NCBI RefSeq assembly: GCF_017573545.1
Contig: NZ_JAGEOK010000024.1
Span: 107,193 to 171,192 of the forward strand
Length of the DNA: 64,000 nt
Source: Actinomadura nitritigenes
GTDB lineage: Bacteria > Actinomycetota > Actinomycetes > Streptosporangiales > Streptosporangiaceae
Direction: 5' to 3'
Both the position numbers and the translations under genes were made by a program. This document shows, in pieces, positions 15,548 to 23,748 of the stretch. The notes beneath the pieces are model-generated. The model saw nothing but the letters and a program-made list of their open reading frames with translations, was not told the origin of the DNA and made no database searches. Every line of letters starts with the position of its first letter. Position 1 is the stretch's first letter.

Positions 15548-16524
15548 CAGACGGCTCCCTCCTGCCGCTCCTGCCGCGGCGGTTCCCCGTCCCGCGGGCG
15601 TGTCCGGGCGCGCGGGCGCGCCGTAGCGGGGACGAGCGGGTACCGGTAGCGGGCCAGCAGCGGCAGGGCGAGCGCGGTGGCGGCCAGCCGGGCCGGGGCC
15701 GGCTGCGTGCGGGTCCACGCGTCGTCCTCGCGGATGCGGACGGGGCCGCGCCGCAGCCGGTCCGGGTTGCCGGTGACCGTGTGGTTGACGCCGAGGACGG
15801 CGCGGCCGTCCGCGTCGACGGGCGGGTCGCCGTCCAGCCCGGCGTGCGCCATGACGCGGGCGAGGGACCCGCGCGGGTCTGCGGTGAGGTCCTCGTACCG
15901 CAGCCGCAGGGAGCGGCGCGGGAAAGCGCGGGCGATCCGTTCGGAGGCGAGGTTGAAGCCCGTCCAGTACGCGGTGCTGCGGGCCGCGCCCATCGCGGGG
16001 ATGTACTCCTTGGCGCGCCGCCACGACTCGGCGGTGGCGCGCGGGTCGCGGACGACGTGCAGGACGCGGGCGTCCACGCCCGGCGCGCCGCACAGCGCGG
16101 CGGCCTCGGCGGGAAACTTGCCGGTGTCGACGATCAGCCGGGCCCCCGACTCCTCGGCGATCGCGGTGTACAGCGCGGCGAGGGCGGCGACGGCGGGGTG
16201 CCCCGCCCGGACCCCGCGCGCCTCGGCGAGCCGGCGGCCGGTGTGCCGGGTGCGCAGCGCGGACTGCTGGAGCCGGACCGCGCGTTCGGCGTGCCACGCC
16301 GGGTCGTCCCCGGCGACGCGGGCGACGACGCCCTTCCACAGCGGGCAGGAGGCGACGTCGAGGCCGCAGCCGCACAGCGTGTTGGTGCCGCGGCCGAGGA
16401 CCCCGTTCGTCCACAGGTAGCGGAGCTCGCCGACGTGGACGGCGCCGTCGCACTCCCCCAGCAGGTTGCCGAGCAGCGTCGTCCCGCTGCGGCACCAGCC
16501 CGTCACGTAGAGGACGCGCACCAT
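15547..16524 (-). CDS. PAPS-dependent sulfotransferase family protein
   Basis: 325-residue cytosolic sulfotransferase-fold protein. VTGWCRSGTTLLGNLLGE (residues 8-25) is the 5'-phosphosulfate loop and HVVRDPRATAESWRRAKEY the 3'-phosphate motif. It should transfer a sulfuryl group from PAPS to a hydroxyl or amine of the cluster's product, or it may be a relative that only binds a nucleotide. The start overlaps the DegT stop by one base and the stop overlaps the SDR start by one base. Sulfotransferases are, as I recall, among the recurrent partners of natural-product encapsulins. Confidence 0.88.
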   Translation of the reverse strand: MVRVLYVTGWCRSGTTLLGNLLGECDGAVHVGELRYLWTNGVLGRGTNTLCGCGLDVASCPLWKGVVARVAGDDPAWHAERAVRLQQSALRTRHTGRRLAEARGVRAGHPAVAALAALYTAIAEESGARLIVDTGKFPAEAAALCGAPGVDARVLHVVRDPRATAESWRRAKEYIPAMGAARSTAYWTGFNLASERIARAFPRRSLRLRYEDLTADPRGSLARVMAHAGLDGDPPVDADGRAVLGVNHTVTGNPDRLRRGPVRIREDDAWTRTQPAPARLAATALALPLLARYRYPLVPATARPRARTRPRDGEPPRQERQEGAV

Positions 16525-17777
16525 CAGCGGCGTCCCGCCCCGACCACCTTCCGCACCGCCGTCACCAGGTGGTCGCGGTCGCGTTGGGTGAGGTTGGCCG
16601 ACAGCGGGATGTCGACGGACTCGTCCAGGCGCGCGGCGGTGACGGGGAACTCGGCGCGGGCACGGGCGCGGTCGGGGAACAGGAACCGCCAGTTCCAGAA
16701 GGCGCGGACGTTGGTGTCGCCGGGGTCGCCGAGCGCGCGCGCGTCGATGCCCTCGGCGCGCAGCGCGGCGGCGGTCCAGGCGGTGTCCTCGGCTCTCGCG
16801 CCGGGCAGCCGGAACACCAGCGCCTCGCCGAGGTAGGCGTGGTCGGCGACGGGGCGGCGCAGCGCGATCCCGGGGACGTCCGCGAGCCGCCCGGCGACGT
16901 CGTCGTAGTTGCGGTGGTGCGCGGCGAGCCGTTCGGGCAGCCGCCGCAGCAGCGCGGACGCCAGCGCCGCGCGGATCTCGTCCATCCGCAGCCCGTAGAT
17001 GGGGTAGGCGAGGTCGTCGACGGCCGGCGGCGGGCCGTCGAAGTGCCGGGCCATCCGCCCCTCGTAGGCGCCGGAGTAGACGATCGCGCGGGCGTGCACG
17101 GCGGGGTCGCGGGTGAGCAGGAACCCGCCCTCGCCGGTGTTCAGCGACTTGTCGGACTGGGTGCTGAACGCCCCGGCGTCGCCGAACGTGCCGAGCGGGC
17201 GGCCGTTGAGCCGGGCGCCGAGGGCGGGCACCGCGTCCTCGACGACGGGGATGCCGTGCTCGCGGGCGACGGCGCAGATCGCGTCCATGTCGGAGGCGAA
17301 CCCGCGCATGTGCACCACCACGACCGCGCGGACCTCGGGGGTGAGGCGGCGGCGCAGGTCCGCGACGTCCAGGTGCAGGTCGTCGTCGCACTCGACGAGC
17401 AGCGGGCGGTGCCCGGCCAGCAGGATCGCGCTCGGCGTCGCGGCGAACGTGAACGCGGGGCAGGCGACGAGGGAGCCGGGCGGCAGGTCCAGCGCGAGCA
17501 GCGCGAGGGTGATCGCGGCGGTGCCGCTGGCGCAGGTCAGCGCGTGCGGGGCGGCGAAGAACGCGCACAGCTCCCGTTCCAGGCGCCCGGTCCGCGTCTC
17601 GGCGTGGGGCCGGTGGTCGTACCGGAAGTAGAGGCGGGCCCGGACGGCGTCGAGCGCGGCCTCCAGATCCTCCTCCTCGATGAAGACGTCGCCCTTGTCG
17701 TAGGTGGGCCAGGGGTCGGTGCGCACGGGTTCCGCGCCGTCGATCGCGAGCGGTCCCGGCTGAACGTCCACGGTCAT
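16524..17777 (-). CDS. DegT/DnrJ/EryC1/StrS family PLP aminotransferase
   Basis: 417-residue fold-type-I PLP enzyme. LTCASGTAAITLALLALDL binds the phosphate, PAFTFAATPSAILLAG and VVHMRGFASDMD are family segments, and the Schiff-base Lys is K210 in FSTQSDKSLNTGEGG. Members transaminate keto-sugars or cyclitols; some act on other carbonyls. No sugar-nucleotide genes are nearby, so the substrate may be a different aldehyde or ketone. The ATG overlaps the lanM stop as ATGA, so this enzyme is made in step with the LanM protein. Confidence 0.9.
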   Translation of the reverse strand: MTVDVQPGPLAIDGAEPVRTDPWPTYDKGDVFIEEEDLEAALDAVRARLYFRYDHRPHAETRTGRLERELCAFFAAPHALTCASGTAAITLALLALDLPPGSLVACPAFTFAATPSAILLAGHRPLLVECDDDLHLDVADLRRRLTPEVRAVVVVHMRGFASDMDAICAVAREHGIPVVEDAVPALGARLNGRPLGTFGDAGAFSTQSDKSLNTGEGGFLLTRDPAVHARAIVYSGAYEGRMARHFDGPPPAVDDLAYPIYGLRMDEIRAALASALLRRLPERLAAHHRNYDDVAGRLADVPGIALRRPVADHAYLGEALVFRLPGARAEDTAWTAAALRAEGIDARALGDPGDTNVRAFWNWRFLFPDRARARAEFPVTAARLDESVDIPLSANLTQRDRDHLVTAVRKVVGAGRR

Positions 17778-20632
17778 GGCGTCTCCTCTGGGGGGAACAG
17801 GAGGCTGGCGGAGGGGGCGGGCGGCGCCAGCGCGAGCACCGGCGGGACCTCGGCGGGGCGGGCGCGGCGCAGCAGCGCGTACCCGATACCGGACAGGCCG
17901 GCGAGCAGCCCGGGGGCGGGCTCCGGCAGGGCGGTGCGCCAGGCGTCCCGGCGCGGGCGGGGCGCGGTCCCGTCCAGGGCGGCCAGCGCCTCGCCGGCGG
18001 CGGCCGTGCCGTGGCAGAGCGAGTCGTCCGGCGGAGCGGCGTCCCGCAGGACGGCCGCCGCGGTCCCGAGGGATCGTTCCAGCGGGCCGGCGGCCGACGG
18101 GTACCGGGCGGCGAGCTCCAGCCGCGCGAGCGCGACGCCCGCCGCGCCCTGGCACCAGCCGGGGTCGCGGCCCGGTGCGCGCTCCCCCGCGGCGAGGCTC
18201 CGCGCGCGGGACGCGAACCGGGGGTCGGGGCACAGCTCGTCCAGCCTGGCCAGCGCGACGGCCGCGCCGGACGCGCCGTACCCGAACCCCGGTCCGGTCA
18301 GGTCGCGGGCGAGGAGCCGCTCGCCGGCGGCCCGCGCGACGCCCGCGACCTGTTCGCCGGGCAGGACCGCGTGCAGGGCGAGGGCGCTGAGGAGAACGCC
18401 CGCCTCCCCTTCGAGGACGTCGCCGGACGGGAGGTCGGGCGGCGGCGCCCCGGGCGGCGGCAGCAGGGCGTCGCGGGCCGCCTCGGCGAGGTCGCGGCGG
18501 CCGTGCACGGCGGCGGCGTGCGCCAGGTGGTAGACGGGGCCGAGCGGCGGGACCGTTCCCCGGACCGCGGACGCGGCGGCGAGCCGGGCGGCGACCTCGT
18601 CGGCGACGCGCCCGGCGAGGCGCTCGGCCCACGGTTCGCCGGTCGCGGCCGACAGGTAGGTCAGGAACAGCCCGATGCCGGGGATCCCGCCGTACAGGCC
18701 GAGCCCGGCGGGCGCGACGCGGCGGGTCCGGGCGTCGACGACCTCGACGCCGAGCCAGCCGATCCGGTCGCCGGAGCGCACGGCCGCCGCGTCCAGCCGG
18801 CGCGCGATGCCGAGCGCGTCGCGCAGCGCGTCCCCGGACGGACGCGGCCCGCGCACGGAAGCGGCGCCGGGGCCCGGCGCGGGAGCGGGGGCGGGCGGGA
18901 GCGCGGCGAGGCTCGCGTCGATGATCCCGATCTGGACGGCGAGGTCGTCCTCGTCCAGCGCGGCGAGCCGGGCGGCGGTCTCCTCCAGCGGCGGGACGGG
19001 CAGCACGCCCGCGAGCAGCGTCCCGTCCTCCAGCCGCACGTCCCGGTGGCCGGGGCGGACCTCGAAGACGGGCACCTCCCCGCGCCACAGCGCCGCCTTC
19101 TCCGCGGCGACGAGGGCCTCCCGGTGCGGGACGCCGGGCCAGCCGGCGTCGAGGCGGGCGAGGCCGCGCTCCCGCACGGCGGCGTCGCGGACCTCGTCGG
19201 GCCGCCAGCTCTCCAGCAGCATCCGGACGTAGAGGAACGTCGACAGCTGGATCAGCCGGACGGGCACGCCGGCGCACCCGTCCAGCGGCCCGCCCGGCGC
19301 GAGGAGCCCGGTCCCGGCGGAGGCGAGGCGGTGGTAGGCGGCGGTGTAGCCGGCGACGAGCGCGTCGCGGTGCGGGCGGGGGTCGACCGTGCCGCCGCCG
19401 GGAAGCCGGAGCCGCCCGGCCGGCGGCGGGACGGTCCGGTAGCCGAGGCGGACCCGCATCCGGTCGGTGCCGGGGTCGTCGGCGAGCGGCGTCGGGATGA
19501 GGGAGCGGCGGTCGGGGACGGTGCCGAGCGGGCTGATGTCGACGCCGAAGGGCCGCTCGGTGTCCACGTCCGGCATGACGAGCGGGCCGGGCAGCAGCCC
19601 GGTGCGCAGCACGGACGCGTCCAGCCGCGCGGCGGCGGGGTCGCCGAGCCGGGCCCGGCGCGCGCCCGGCTGGGTGCCGGACGTGTGGAACAGCGCCTCG
19701 AGGTCGATGACGACGGGGTCCGCGCCCGCCGCGATGACGTTGTCGGCGTGCAGGTCGTACCCGTGCACCGCGTGGGTCAGCGCGAGCAGCGCGCCCATCC
19801 GCCAGAAGAACGCCGTGAGGTCGCCGGGCGCGCAGGGCGCGGGCTCGATGAACTCGCTCCAGCCGCGGTCGCCGCGGTCCAGCAGGCGGGGGCGGCGCAG
19901 GGGGTGCGGGACGCCGGCGTCGTTGAACCAGCCGAGGAGCCGGTCGAAGCACAGGTCGACGGCGAGGGACCGGGGCTTGTGGACGAGGGCGGCGCGCTCG
20001 AACCGGACGATCGCGACGGTGCGCCCGCCGCGGTGCGTCTCCCCCTGGCCGAACTCGACGCCGGTGAGGGCGCCGAGCCCGCCGGGGCCGCCGAACGCGG
20101 CGGCGAGCGCGGGCAGGTCGGCGGCCAGTTCGCGGGCGAACGCCAGCCGCGCCGACACCCAGTCGTCCAGGATCTCGACGACCTGCCGTGCGAGGACGGG
20201 GTACGCCGCCCAGATCCGCAGCGCCCGCCCCGGGTCGGCGAGCCCGCGCACGAAGGACGCGTACCGGTCGCGGGGCGTGGCGCCGGCCAGGCCGCGGGCG
20301 GAGGCCGCCGCCAGCTCCTCGGCGAGGGCGGGCTGGACGGCCATGGTGAGCCAGCCGAGCGGCGGGGCGGCGGCGAGCAGGTCCGGCAGGCCGCGCGGGA
20401 CGTCCGGGCCGAGGTCGGACGGCAGGCGTTCGCGCAGCGTGCGCCGCGCGCCGTCGATGAGCGGGCGGGCCGCCTCCAGCAGCCCGAGGTCCTCGGCGGA
20501 CCGGGGGCCGGGCGGGGTCTGCCACGCGGTGCGGAACCGGCGGTGCCATCCGGGCTCGGCGTCGCGCGGCTCACCGGGTCGGGCGGCGCGCCTCCAGGGG
20601 ACGCCCGCGAGCGCCGGGGCCGCGGCGCTCAT
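17774..20632 (-). CDS. lanM: LanM-type class II lanthipeptide synthetase
   Basis: 952-residue bifunctional enzyme. The N-terminal dehydratase (DUF4135, about 70-560) is a kinase-like fold with HGYDLHADN (290-298) and VIDLEALF (308-315) as catalytic and Mg-binding elements; it would phosphorylate and dehydrate Ser/Thr. The C-terminal LanC-like cyclase (about 640-930) has LYGGIPGIGLFL and the zinc ligands Cys827 (WCQG) and Cys873-His874 (CHG). All key residues are present, so it looks active. It overlaps a 78-residue upstream protein and the downstream DegT gene by four bases each. No classic Ser/Thr/Cys-rich precursor with a GG or GA leader lies nearby, which makes its substrate the main question. 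Confidence 0.92.
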   Translation of the reverse strand: MSAAAPALAGVPWRRAARPGEPRDAEPGWHRRFRTAWQTPPGPRSAEDLGLLEAARPLIDGARRTLRERLPSDLGPDVPRGLPDLLAAAPPLGWLTMAVQPALAEELAAASARGLAGATPRDRYASFVRGLADPGRALRIWAAYPVLARQVVEILDDWVSARLAFARELAADLPALAAAFGGPGGLGALTGVEFGQGETHRGGRTVAIVRFERAALVHKPRSLAVDLCFDRLLGWFNDAGVPHPLRRPRLLDRGDRGWSEFIEPAPCAPGDLTAFFWRMGALLALTHAVHGYDLHADNVIAAGADPVVIDLEALFHTSGTQPGARRARLGDPAAARLDASVLRTGLLPGPLVMPDVDTERPFGVDISPLGTVPDRRSLIPTPLADDPGTDRMRVRLGYRTVPPPAGRLRLPGGGTVDPRPHRDALVAGYTAAYHRLASAGTGLLAPGGPLDGCAGVPVRLIQLSTFLYVRMLLESWRPDEVRDAAVRERGLARLDAGWPGVPHREALVAAEKAALWRGEVPVFEVRPGHRDVRLEDGTLLAGVLPVPPLEETAARLAALDEDDLAVQIGIIDASLAALPPAPAPAPGPGAASVRGPRPSGDALRDALGIARRLDAAAVRSGDRIGWLGVEVVDARTRRVAPAGLGLYGGIPGIGLFLTYLSAATGEPWAERLAGRVADEVAARLAAASAVRGTVPPLGPVYHLAHAAAVHGRRDLAEAARDALLPPPGAPPPDLPSGDVLEGEAGVLLSALALHAVLPGEQVAGVARAAGERLLARDLTGPGFGYGASGAAVALARLDELCPDPRFASRARSLAAGERAPGRDPGWCQGAAGVALARLELAARYPSAAGPLERSLGTAAAVLRDAAPPDDSLCHGTAAAGEALAALDGTAPRPRRDAWRTALPEPAPGLLAGLSGIGYALLRRARPAEVPPVLALAPPAPSASLLFPPEETP

Positions 20633-20865
20633 CGGCCGTCGCCCGGCGTCCCGGCCGGCGGCTTCCCTCCGCCGGCCGGGACGCTCGCGGGCACCGCCGC
20701 GCCGGCGGCCCCGGCCAGGGCCGGGTCCGCGGCGAGCGCGGCGGCGCGCAGGGGGCAGCCGGGGGCCGGGCGGGCCGCCGGCCTGCTGCCGGTCCCGGCG
20801 TTCACGTCGATGATCGGATCGGTGAATGCGGCGGCCCGCCCACCGTTTTTCTCCGGGTGCCGCAT
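20629..20865 (-). CDS. 78-residue small protein upstream of lanM (possible precursor)
   Basis: Short gene overlapping lanM by ATGA, so it is almost certainly translated with it. The start is the ATG at 20865 (MRHPEKNGGR), with AGGA about 10 nt upstream. The N-terminal half (AAAFTDPIIDVNAGTGSR) could be a leader. The rest is Ala/Pro/Gly-rich with a single Cys at residue 37 and few Ser/Thr. It might be an unusual one-ring lanthipeptide precursor, an adaptor for LanM, or cargo for the shell protein encoded divergently. I do not recognise the family. Confidence 0.6.
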   Translation of the reverse strand: MRHPEKNGGRAAAFTDPIIDVNAGTGSRPAARPAPGCPLRAAALAADPALAGAAGAAVPASVPAGGGKPPAGTPGDGR

Positions 20866-20987
20866 GTATTCACCGTCCTGAGCTGGAGAAGCCAATCCGC
20901 AGAGCCGTTGTATCACGGCGAATTTCGTCCGACAAGATCGACGGGGACCCTTTTCATTTCTCCGGTCTTTGCTTACTCTCGGGCTGT

Positions 20988-21009
20988 CACGGCGCAAGAT
21001 CGCGCCGTG
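20988..21009. promoter_or_regulatory. Inverted repeat in the lanM/shell-protein divergent promoter region
   Basis: CACGGCGC and GCGCCGTG, eight-base perfect arms around the six-base loop AAGATC. It is the only strong dyad in the 204-base gap between the divergent 78-residue/lanM operon and the encapsulin-like gene. It may be an operator coordinating both units, or a 5' leader hairpin of the shell mRNA. Confidence 0.5.
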
Positions 21010-21069
21010 CGGATCGGCGCCGCGCGGCCCGCCCGCCCCGAGAACCGGGGACGGCGCGGGGCGCGCGTG

Positions 21070-21954
21070 ATGGGAGCTCCCGTGCTGGACTACCTCATCG
21101 ACGACCCCGCCCTGCGCGAGCGCGGGCCGGGCGAGGAGCTGGCGGTCGCGGTGGCCCGGGCGGGCGGCGGCGACGCCGCGGTCCGCGTCCGCAGGCCGCT
21201 GACCACGCTGTTCCCGCTGGCCTCGATGCGGCCCCGGCCGACCGTCCGGGAGCAGACGAAGGGCGGCACCGTCACCGGCGGGCCGCTGCGGTACGTGCGC
21301 GAGCTGCCCGCCGAGGGCGGCGGCGCGAGCGGGACCGCCTACCGGGCGACGCCCGAGGCGGTGTTCCGCGCCGCGGCCGCCAAGGCCGAGCTGACGGAGA
21401 TCTCGGTGGCCGTTCCGGTGCCGGCCGAGCTGACCCGCGATCCCGCGCTGCTGGCGCGGTTCGTCGAGCACCGCGTGATCGTCCGACTGTGCACGGTGGA
21501 GAACGAGGTCCTGCTGCACGGCAGCGGGGACGGCGCGATCACCGGCCTGCTGAACCTCGACGGCCTGCGCCGCATGGACGCCTCCGGCCGCCCCGAGGCG
21601 CCGGGCCGGCCGGACGGCAGCGCCCTGGAGGCGCTGATGGCGGCGTGCGCCGAGGTGGAGGAGACCGGCGGGTCGTGCGACGGCCTGGTCATGCACCCGG
21701 CGCTGTACTGGCGGCTCGTCTTCGCCGGCGCGCTGCCCGCGCTGGACTCGGCGGGCCTGCGCGTCACCCGGACCCGCATGATCGCGCGGGACCGGGTGCT
21801 GCTCGGCGACTTCCGCGCCGGCGTGACGCTGCTGGACGGCGAGGAGTCGGCGCTGGCGCTGCGGGTGCGCGGCGACACGGCGACGATCACCGCGTCGATG
21901 CCGCTCGGGCTGGCGGTGCATCTCCCCCAGCACTTCGTCCTGCTGAGCCTGTGA
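21070..21954 (+). CDS. HK97-fold encapsulin-like shell protein
   Basis: 294 residues with the pattern of HK97-type major capsid proteins. There is an N-arm, then an E-loop-like stretch (about 55-90), then AVFRAAAAKAELTEISVAV leading to the spine helix DPALLARFVEHRVIVRL. ENEVLLHGSGDGAITGLLN (145-162) is the very characteristic capsid segment, and the A-domain GLVMHPALYWRLVF...RMIARDRVLLGDFRAGVTLLD follows. No portal, protease, terminase or tail genes are near, so this is not a prophage. It probably self-assembles into a nanocompartment. The neighbours (sulfotransferase, SDR, aminotransferase, AMP-ligase, LanM) match Family 3 natural-product encapsulins. The start is ambiguous: GTG at 21082 has GGGAG 5 nt upstream. 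Confidence 0.78.
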   Translation: MGAPVLDYLIDDPALRERGPGEELAVAVARAGGGDAAVRVRRPLTTLFPLASMRPRPTVREQTKGGTVTGGPLRYVRELPAEGGGASGTAYRATPEAVFRAAAAKAELTEISVAVPVPAELTRDPALLARFVEHRVIVRLCTVENEVLLHGSGDGAITGLLNLDGLRRMDASGRPEAPGRPDGSALEALMAACAEVEETGGSCDGLVMHPALYWRLVFAGALPALDSAGLRVTRTRMIARDRVLLGDFRAGVTLLDGEESALALRVRGDTATITASMPLGLAVHLPQHFVLLSL

Positions 21955-21978
21955 CCGGCGCGCCGGCGCGCCGGCGCG
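21955..21978. repeat. Three tandem CCGGCGCG units after the shell gene
   Basis: Three exact copies of an eight-base unit starting directly after the shell-protein stop codon; adjacent units create GGCGCGCC palindromes. They could form a short hairpin between the shell gene and the mini-genes, or be a slippage-prone tract. Confidence 0.6.
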
Positions 21979-22065
21979 CCCGGACGGGCGCCCCGGCGCC
22001 CGCCCCTGATCCGCGGGGCCCGCGAACGCCGGGCCCCGGGCCGTTCAGAAGGGAAGGTGACCCGC

Positions 22066-22086
22066 ATGCGCACGACGCCGTGGTGA
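22066..22086 (+). CDS. Hexapeptide mini-gene 1 (MRTTPW)
   Basis: ATG-CGC-ACG-ACG-CCG-TGG-TGA, preceded by GGGAAGGTGA with exactly five bases between the Shine-Dalgarno and ATG. It is the first of three tandem mini-genes on the shell-protein transcript. Conservation of the frame, M-R-T-x-P-W and the spacing in all three copies is hard to explain by chance. Possible roles: a leaderless substrate for the cluster's enzymes, comparable in size to the five-residue biarylitide gene bytA; a shell-targeting tag; or a regulatory peptide. Translation is inferred. Confidence 0.65.
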   Translation: MRTTPW

Positions 22087-22129
22087 TCGTCCGGGTCCCG
22101 TCCGCTCCGGCCGAGGGGAGGTGAAGGAC

Positions 22130-22150
22130 ATGCGCACGCCTCCGTGGTGA
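22130..22150 (+). CDS. Hexapeptide mini-gene 2 (MRTPPW)
   Basis: ATG-CGC-ACG-CCT-CCG-TGG-TGA, preceded by GGGGAGGTGA and a five-base spacer, 64 bases after the first copy. Only the fourth codon differs in meaning (Pro). The Shine-Dalgarno is near-perfect. The sequence between copies is unrelated, so selection seems to act on the ribosome site and the six codons rather than on a long duplicated block. Confidence 0.65.
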   Translation: MRTPPW

Positions 22151-22197
22151 CGACCGCCCGCACGCGAGGTTCCGGTGAGCGCGGGGAGGTGAAACGC

Positions 22198-22218
22198 ATG
22201 CGCACGAAGCCGTGGTGA
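22198..22218 (+). CDS. Hexapeptide mini-gene 3 (MRTKPW)
   Basis: ATG-CGC-ACG-AAG-CCG-TGG-TGA with GGGGAGGTGA and a five-base spacer, 68 bases after copy 2. The fourth residue is Lys. No further copy follows; the next gene on this side is the converging MFS exporter ending at 22333. The variable residue 4 (Thr, Pro, Lys) within a fixed M-R-T-x-P-W frame suggests a small product library. Confidence 0.65.
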   Translation: MRTKPW

Positions 22219-22332
22219 GAATTCACCCGCGAGAAATGGCATGACGGTACCGCGACAATGGCCCGCCCGCTGGCCGGCCGAATTACCGTCGCACCCTCCG
22301 GCAATTTCCGGTCCGACCGTTCAGGCCATTGA

Positions 22333-23748
22333 TCAGTGTCGCGCCCCGCCTTCGGCGGAAACGGCGCGGCGGCGCCCGCGGCCGCTTTCCGGGCCGCGGG
22401 CGCCGCGCGTGCCGGCGGCGCCCGCGAGCGCGGCGGCGAGCATTCCGGCGGCCAGCCCCGCCCAGGCGGCGTCGAACCCCCGCGCGGACGGCTCGTGCAG
22501 CACGGCGGCCAGCCCGCCGATGCCGACGGCGGCGCCCGCCGACCGCGCCAGCATGATCAGCGCGCTGCCGCTGCCGTACCGGGCGGGCGGGACGGCCTCC
22601 ATCGCGATCGTCTCGACCGCGACCGCCGTGGCCGCCATCCCGGCCGTGCCGGCGATGAGCGCGGGCAGCACGACCGCGGCGTAGGAGCGGCCCGCGCCGG
22701 CCGCCTCGGCGGCGACCGGCCAGCACCAGCCCGCCGCGCCGGCGAGCCCGCCCGCGACGGCCACGGACCGCGCGCCCGCCCGCCGCACGAGCGGCCCGGC
22801 GCACCAGGACACCGCGGCGGAGGTGAGCGGGCCCGGGGTGAGCGCGAGCGCGGCGGTGAGCGCCGAGTAGCCCCACCGTTCGGTGAGGTAGAGGGCGACG
22901 CACAGCGCGACCGCGAACTGGGTGACGCTCATCAGCGCCATGGCCGCGTTCCCGGCCGCCGTCGACCTGGCGCGCAGCAGCGCGAAGTCCGCGGCCGGCC
23001 GCGGGTGCGACGCCGACCGGCGCACGCCGAGCCAGGTCAGCGCGGCGCCGCCGGCGGCGGCGCCGAGGACCGCGGGGGCCGTCCAGCCCCAGTCGGGGCC
23101 CTGGACGAGCCCGAGCACGAGCGCGGCGACGCCGCCCGCGAGCAGCGCCACCCCCGCGAGGTCGGGCAGGCCCCGTCCGGTCCGCGTCCCGGGCGGGATG
23201 CCGGCGGCGCCGCAGGCCAGCGCGAGCGCGCCGAGCGGCAGGTTGATCAGGAAGATCCAGCGCCAGCCGCCGAGCGCCATCAGCGCCGAGCCGAGCGCGG
23301 GCCCGCTCGCCCCGGCGATCCCCGACACCGCGCCGAGCAGCCCGAAGGCGTGCCCGGCGCGGCCGGGGAACTCGCTGAGCCCGACGGAGATCGCGAGCGC
23401 GACGACCGCGCCGCCGCCGGTGGCCTGCAGCATCCGGGCGAGCACCAGCCCCGCCGGGCCGGGCGCGAGCGCGCAGGCCGCCGACCCGGCGGTGAACACC
23501 GCGAGCCCGGTGAGGAAGATCCGCTTGGGCCCGAGCCGGTCGGCCATGCCGCCGGCGGGCAGCAGCACGGCGGCGAACACCACGGTGTAGCCGGTGATCG
23601 TCCAGGACAGCCCGGCGAGGGTGCTGCCGGGGAAGGCGCACAGCAGCCGCGGGATCGCGACGCTGACGATGTTGTAGTCGATCACCGCCATCACGTTGGC
23701 GAGGATCACCGACGTCAGCGCCAGCGCCCGGCGCCGGGACGGGGTCAC
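22333..23748 (-). CDS. MFS drug efflux transporter, DHA2-like
   Basis: 471-residue major facilitator with roughly 14 hydrophobic segments. It begins MTPSRRRALALTSVILANVMAVIDYNIVSVAIP, carrying the Asp-containing motif of the EmrB/QacA (DHA2) group, and has the motif A loop GGMADRLGPKRIFLTG and the motif C-like GIAGASGPALGSALM. A proton-driven exporter in the membrane, likely for the cluster's product or self-resistance. The GTG start overlaps the AMP-ligase stop (GTGA), so the two are coupled. It converges on the hexapeptide mini-genes. Confidence 0.88.
   Translation of the reverse strand: MTPSRRRALALTSVILANVMAVIDYNIVSVAIPRLLCAFPGSTLAGLSWTITGYTVVFAAVLLPAGGMADRLGPKRIFLTGLAVFTAGSAACALAPGPAGLVLARMLQATGGGAVVALAISVGLSEFPGRAGHAFGLLGAVSGIAGASGPALGSALMALGGWRWIFLINLPLGALALACGAAGIPPGTRTGRGLPDLAGVALLAGGVAALVLGLVQGPDWGWTAPAVLGAAAGGAALTWLGVRRSASHPRPAADFALLRARSTAAGNAAMALMSVTQFAVALCVALYLTERWGYSALTAALALTPGPLTSAAVSWCAGPLVRRAGARSVAVAGGLAGAAGWCWPVAAEAAGAGRSYAAVVLPALIAGTAGMAATAVAVETIAMEAVPPARYGSGSALIMLARSAGAAVGIGGLAAVLHEPSARGFDAAWAGLAAGMLAAALAGAAGTRGARGPESGRGRRRAVSAEGGARH

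Noticed and set aside
16524..20549. One 1341-codon open frame on the minus strand
   Set aside because: Only its last third (DegT aminotransferase) is protein-like; the rest runs out of frame through lanM. High GC leaves such frames open by chance.
21070..21954. Phage major capsid protein from a prophage
   Set aside because: No portal, maturation protease, terminase, tail, integrase or attachment repeats occur nearby; the neighbours are biosynthetic and overlapping.
22066..22218. Trp-type attenuator leader peptides
   Set aside because: Each has a single Trp codon at the end, there are three copies with separate ribosome sites, and no amino-acid operon follows on that strand. Kept as a weaker alternative only.
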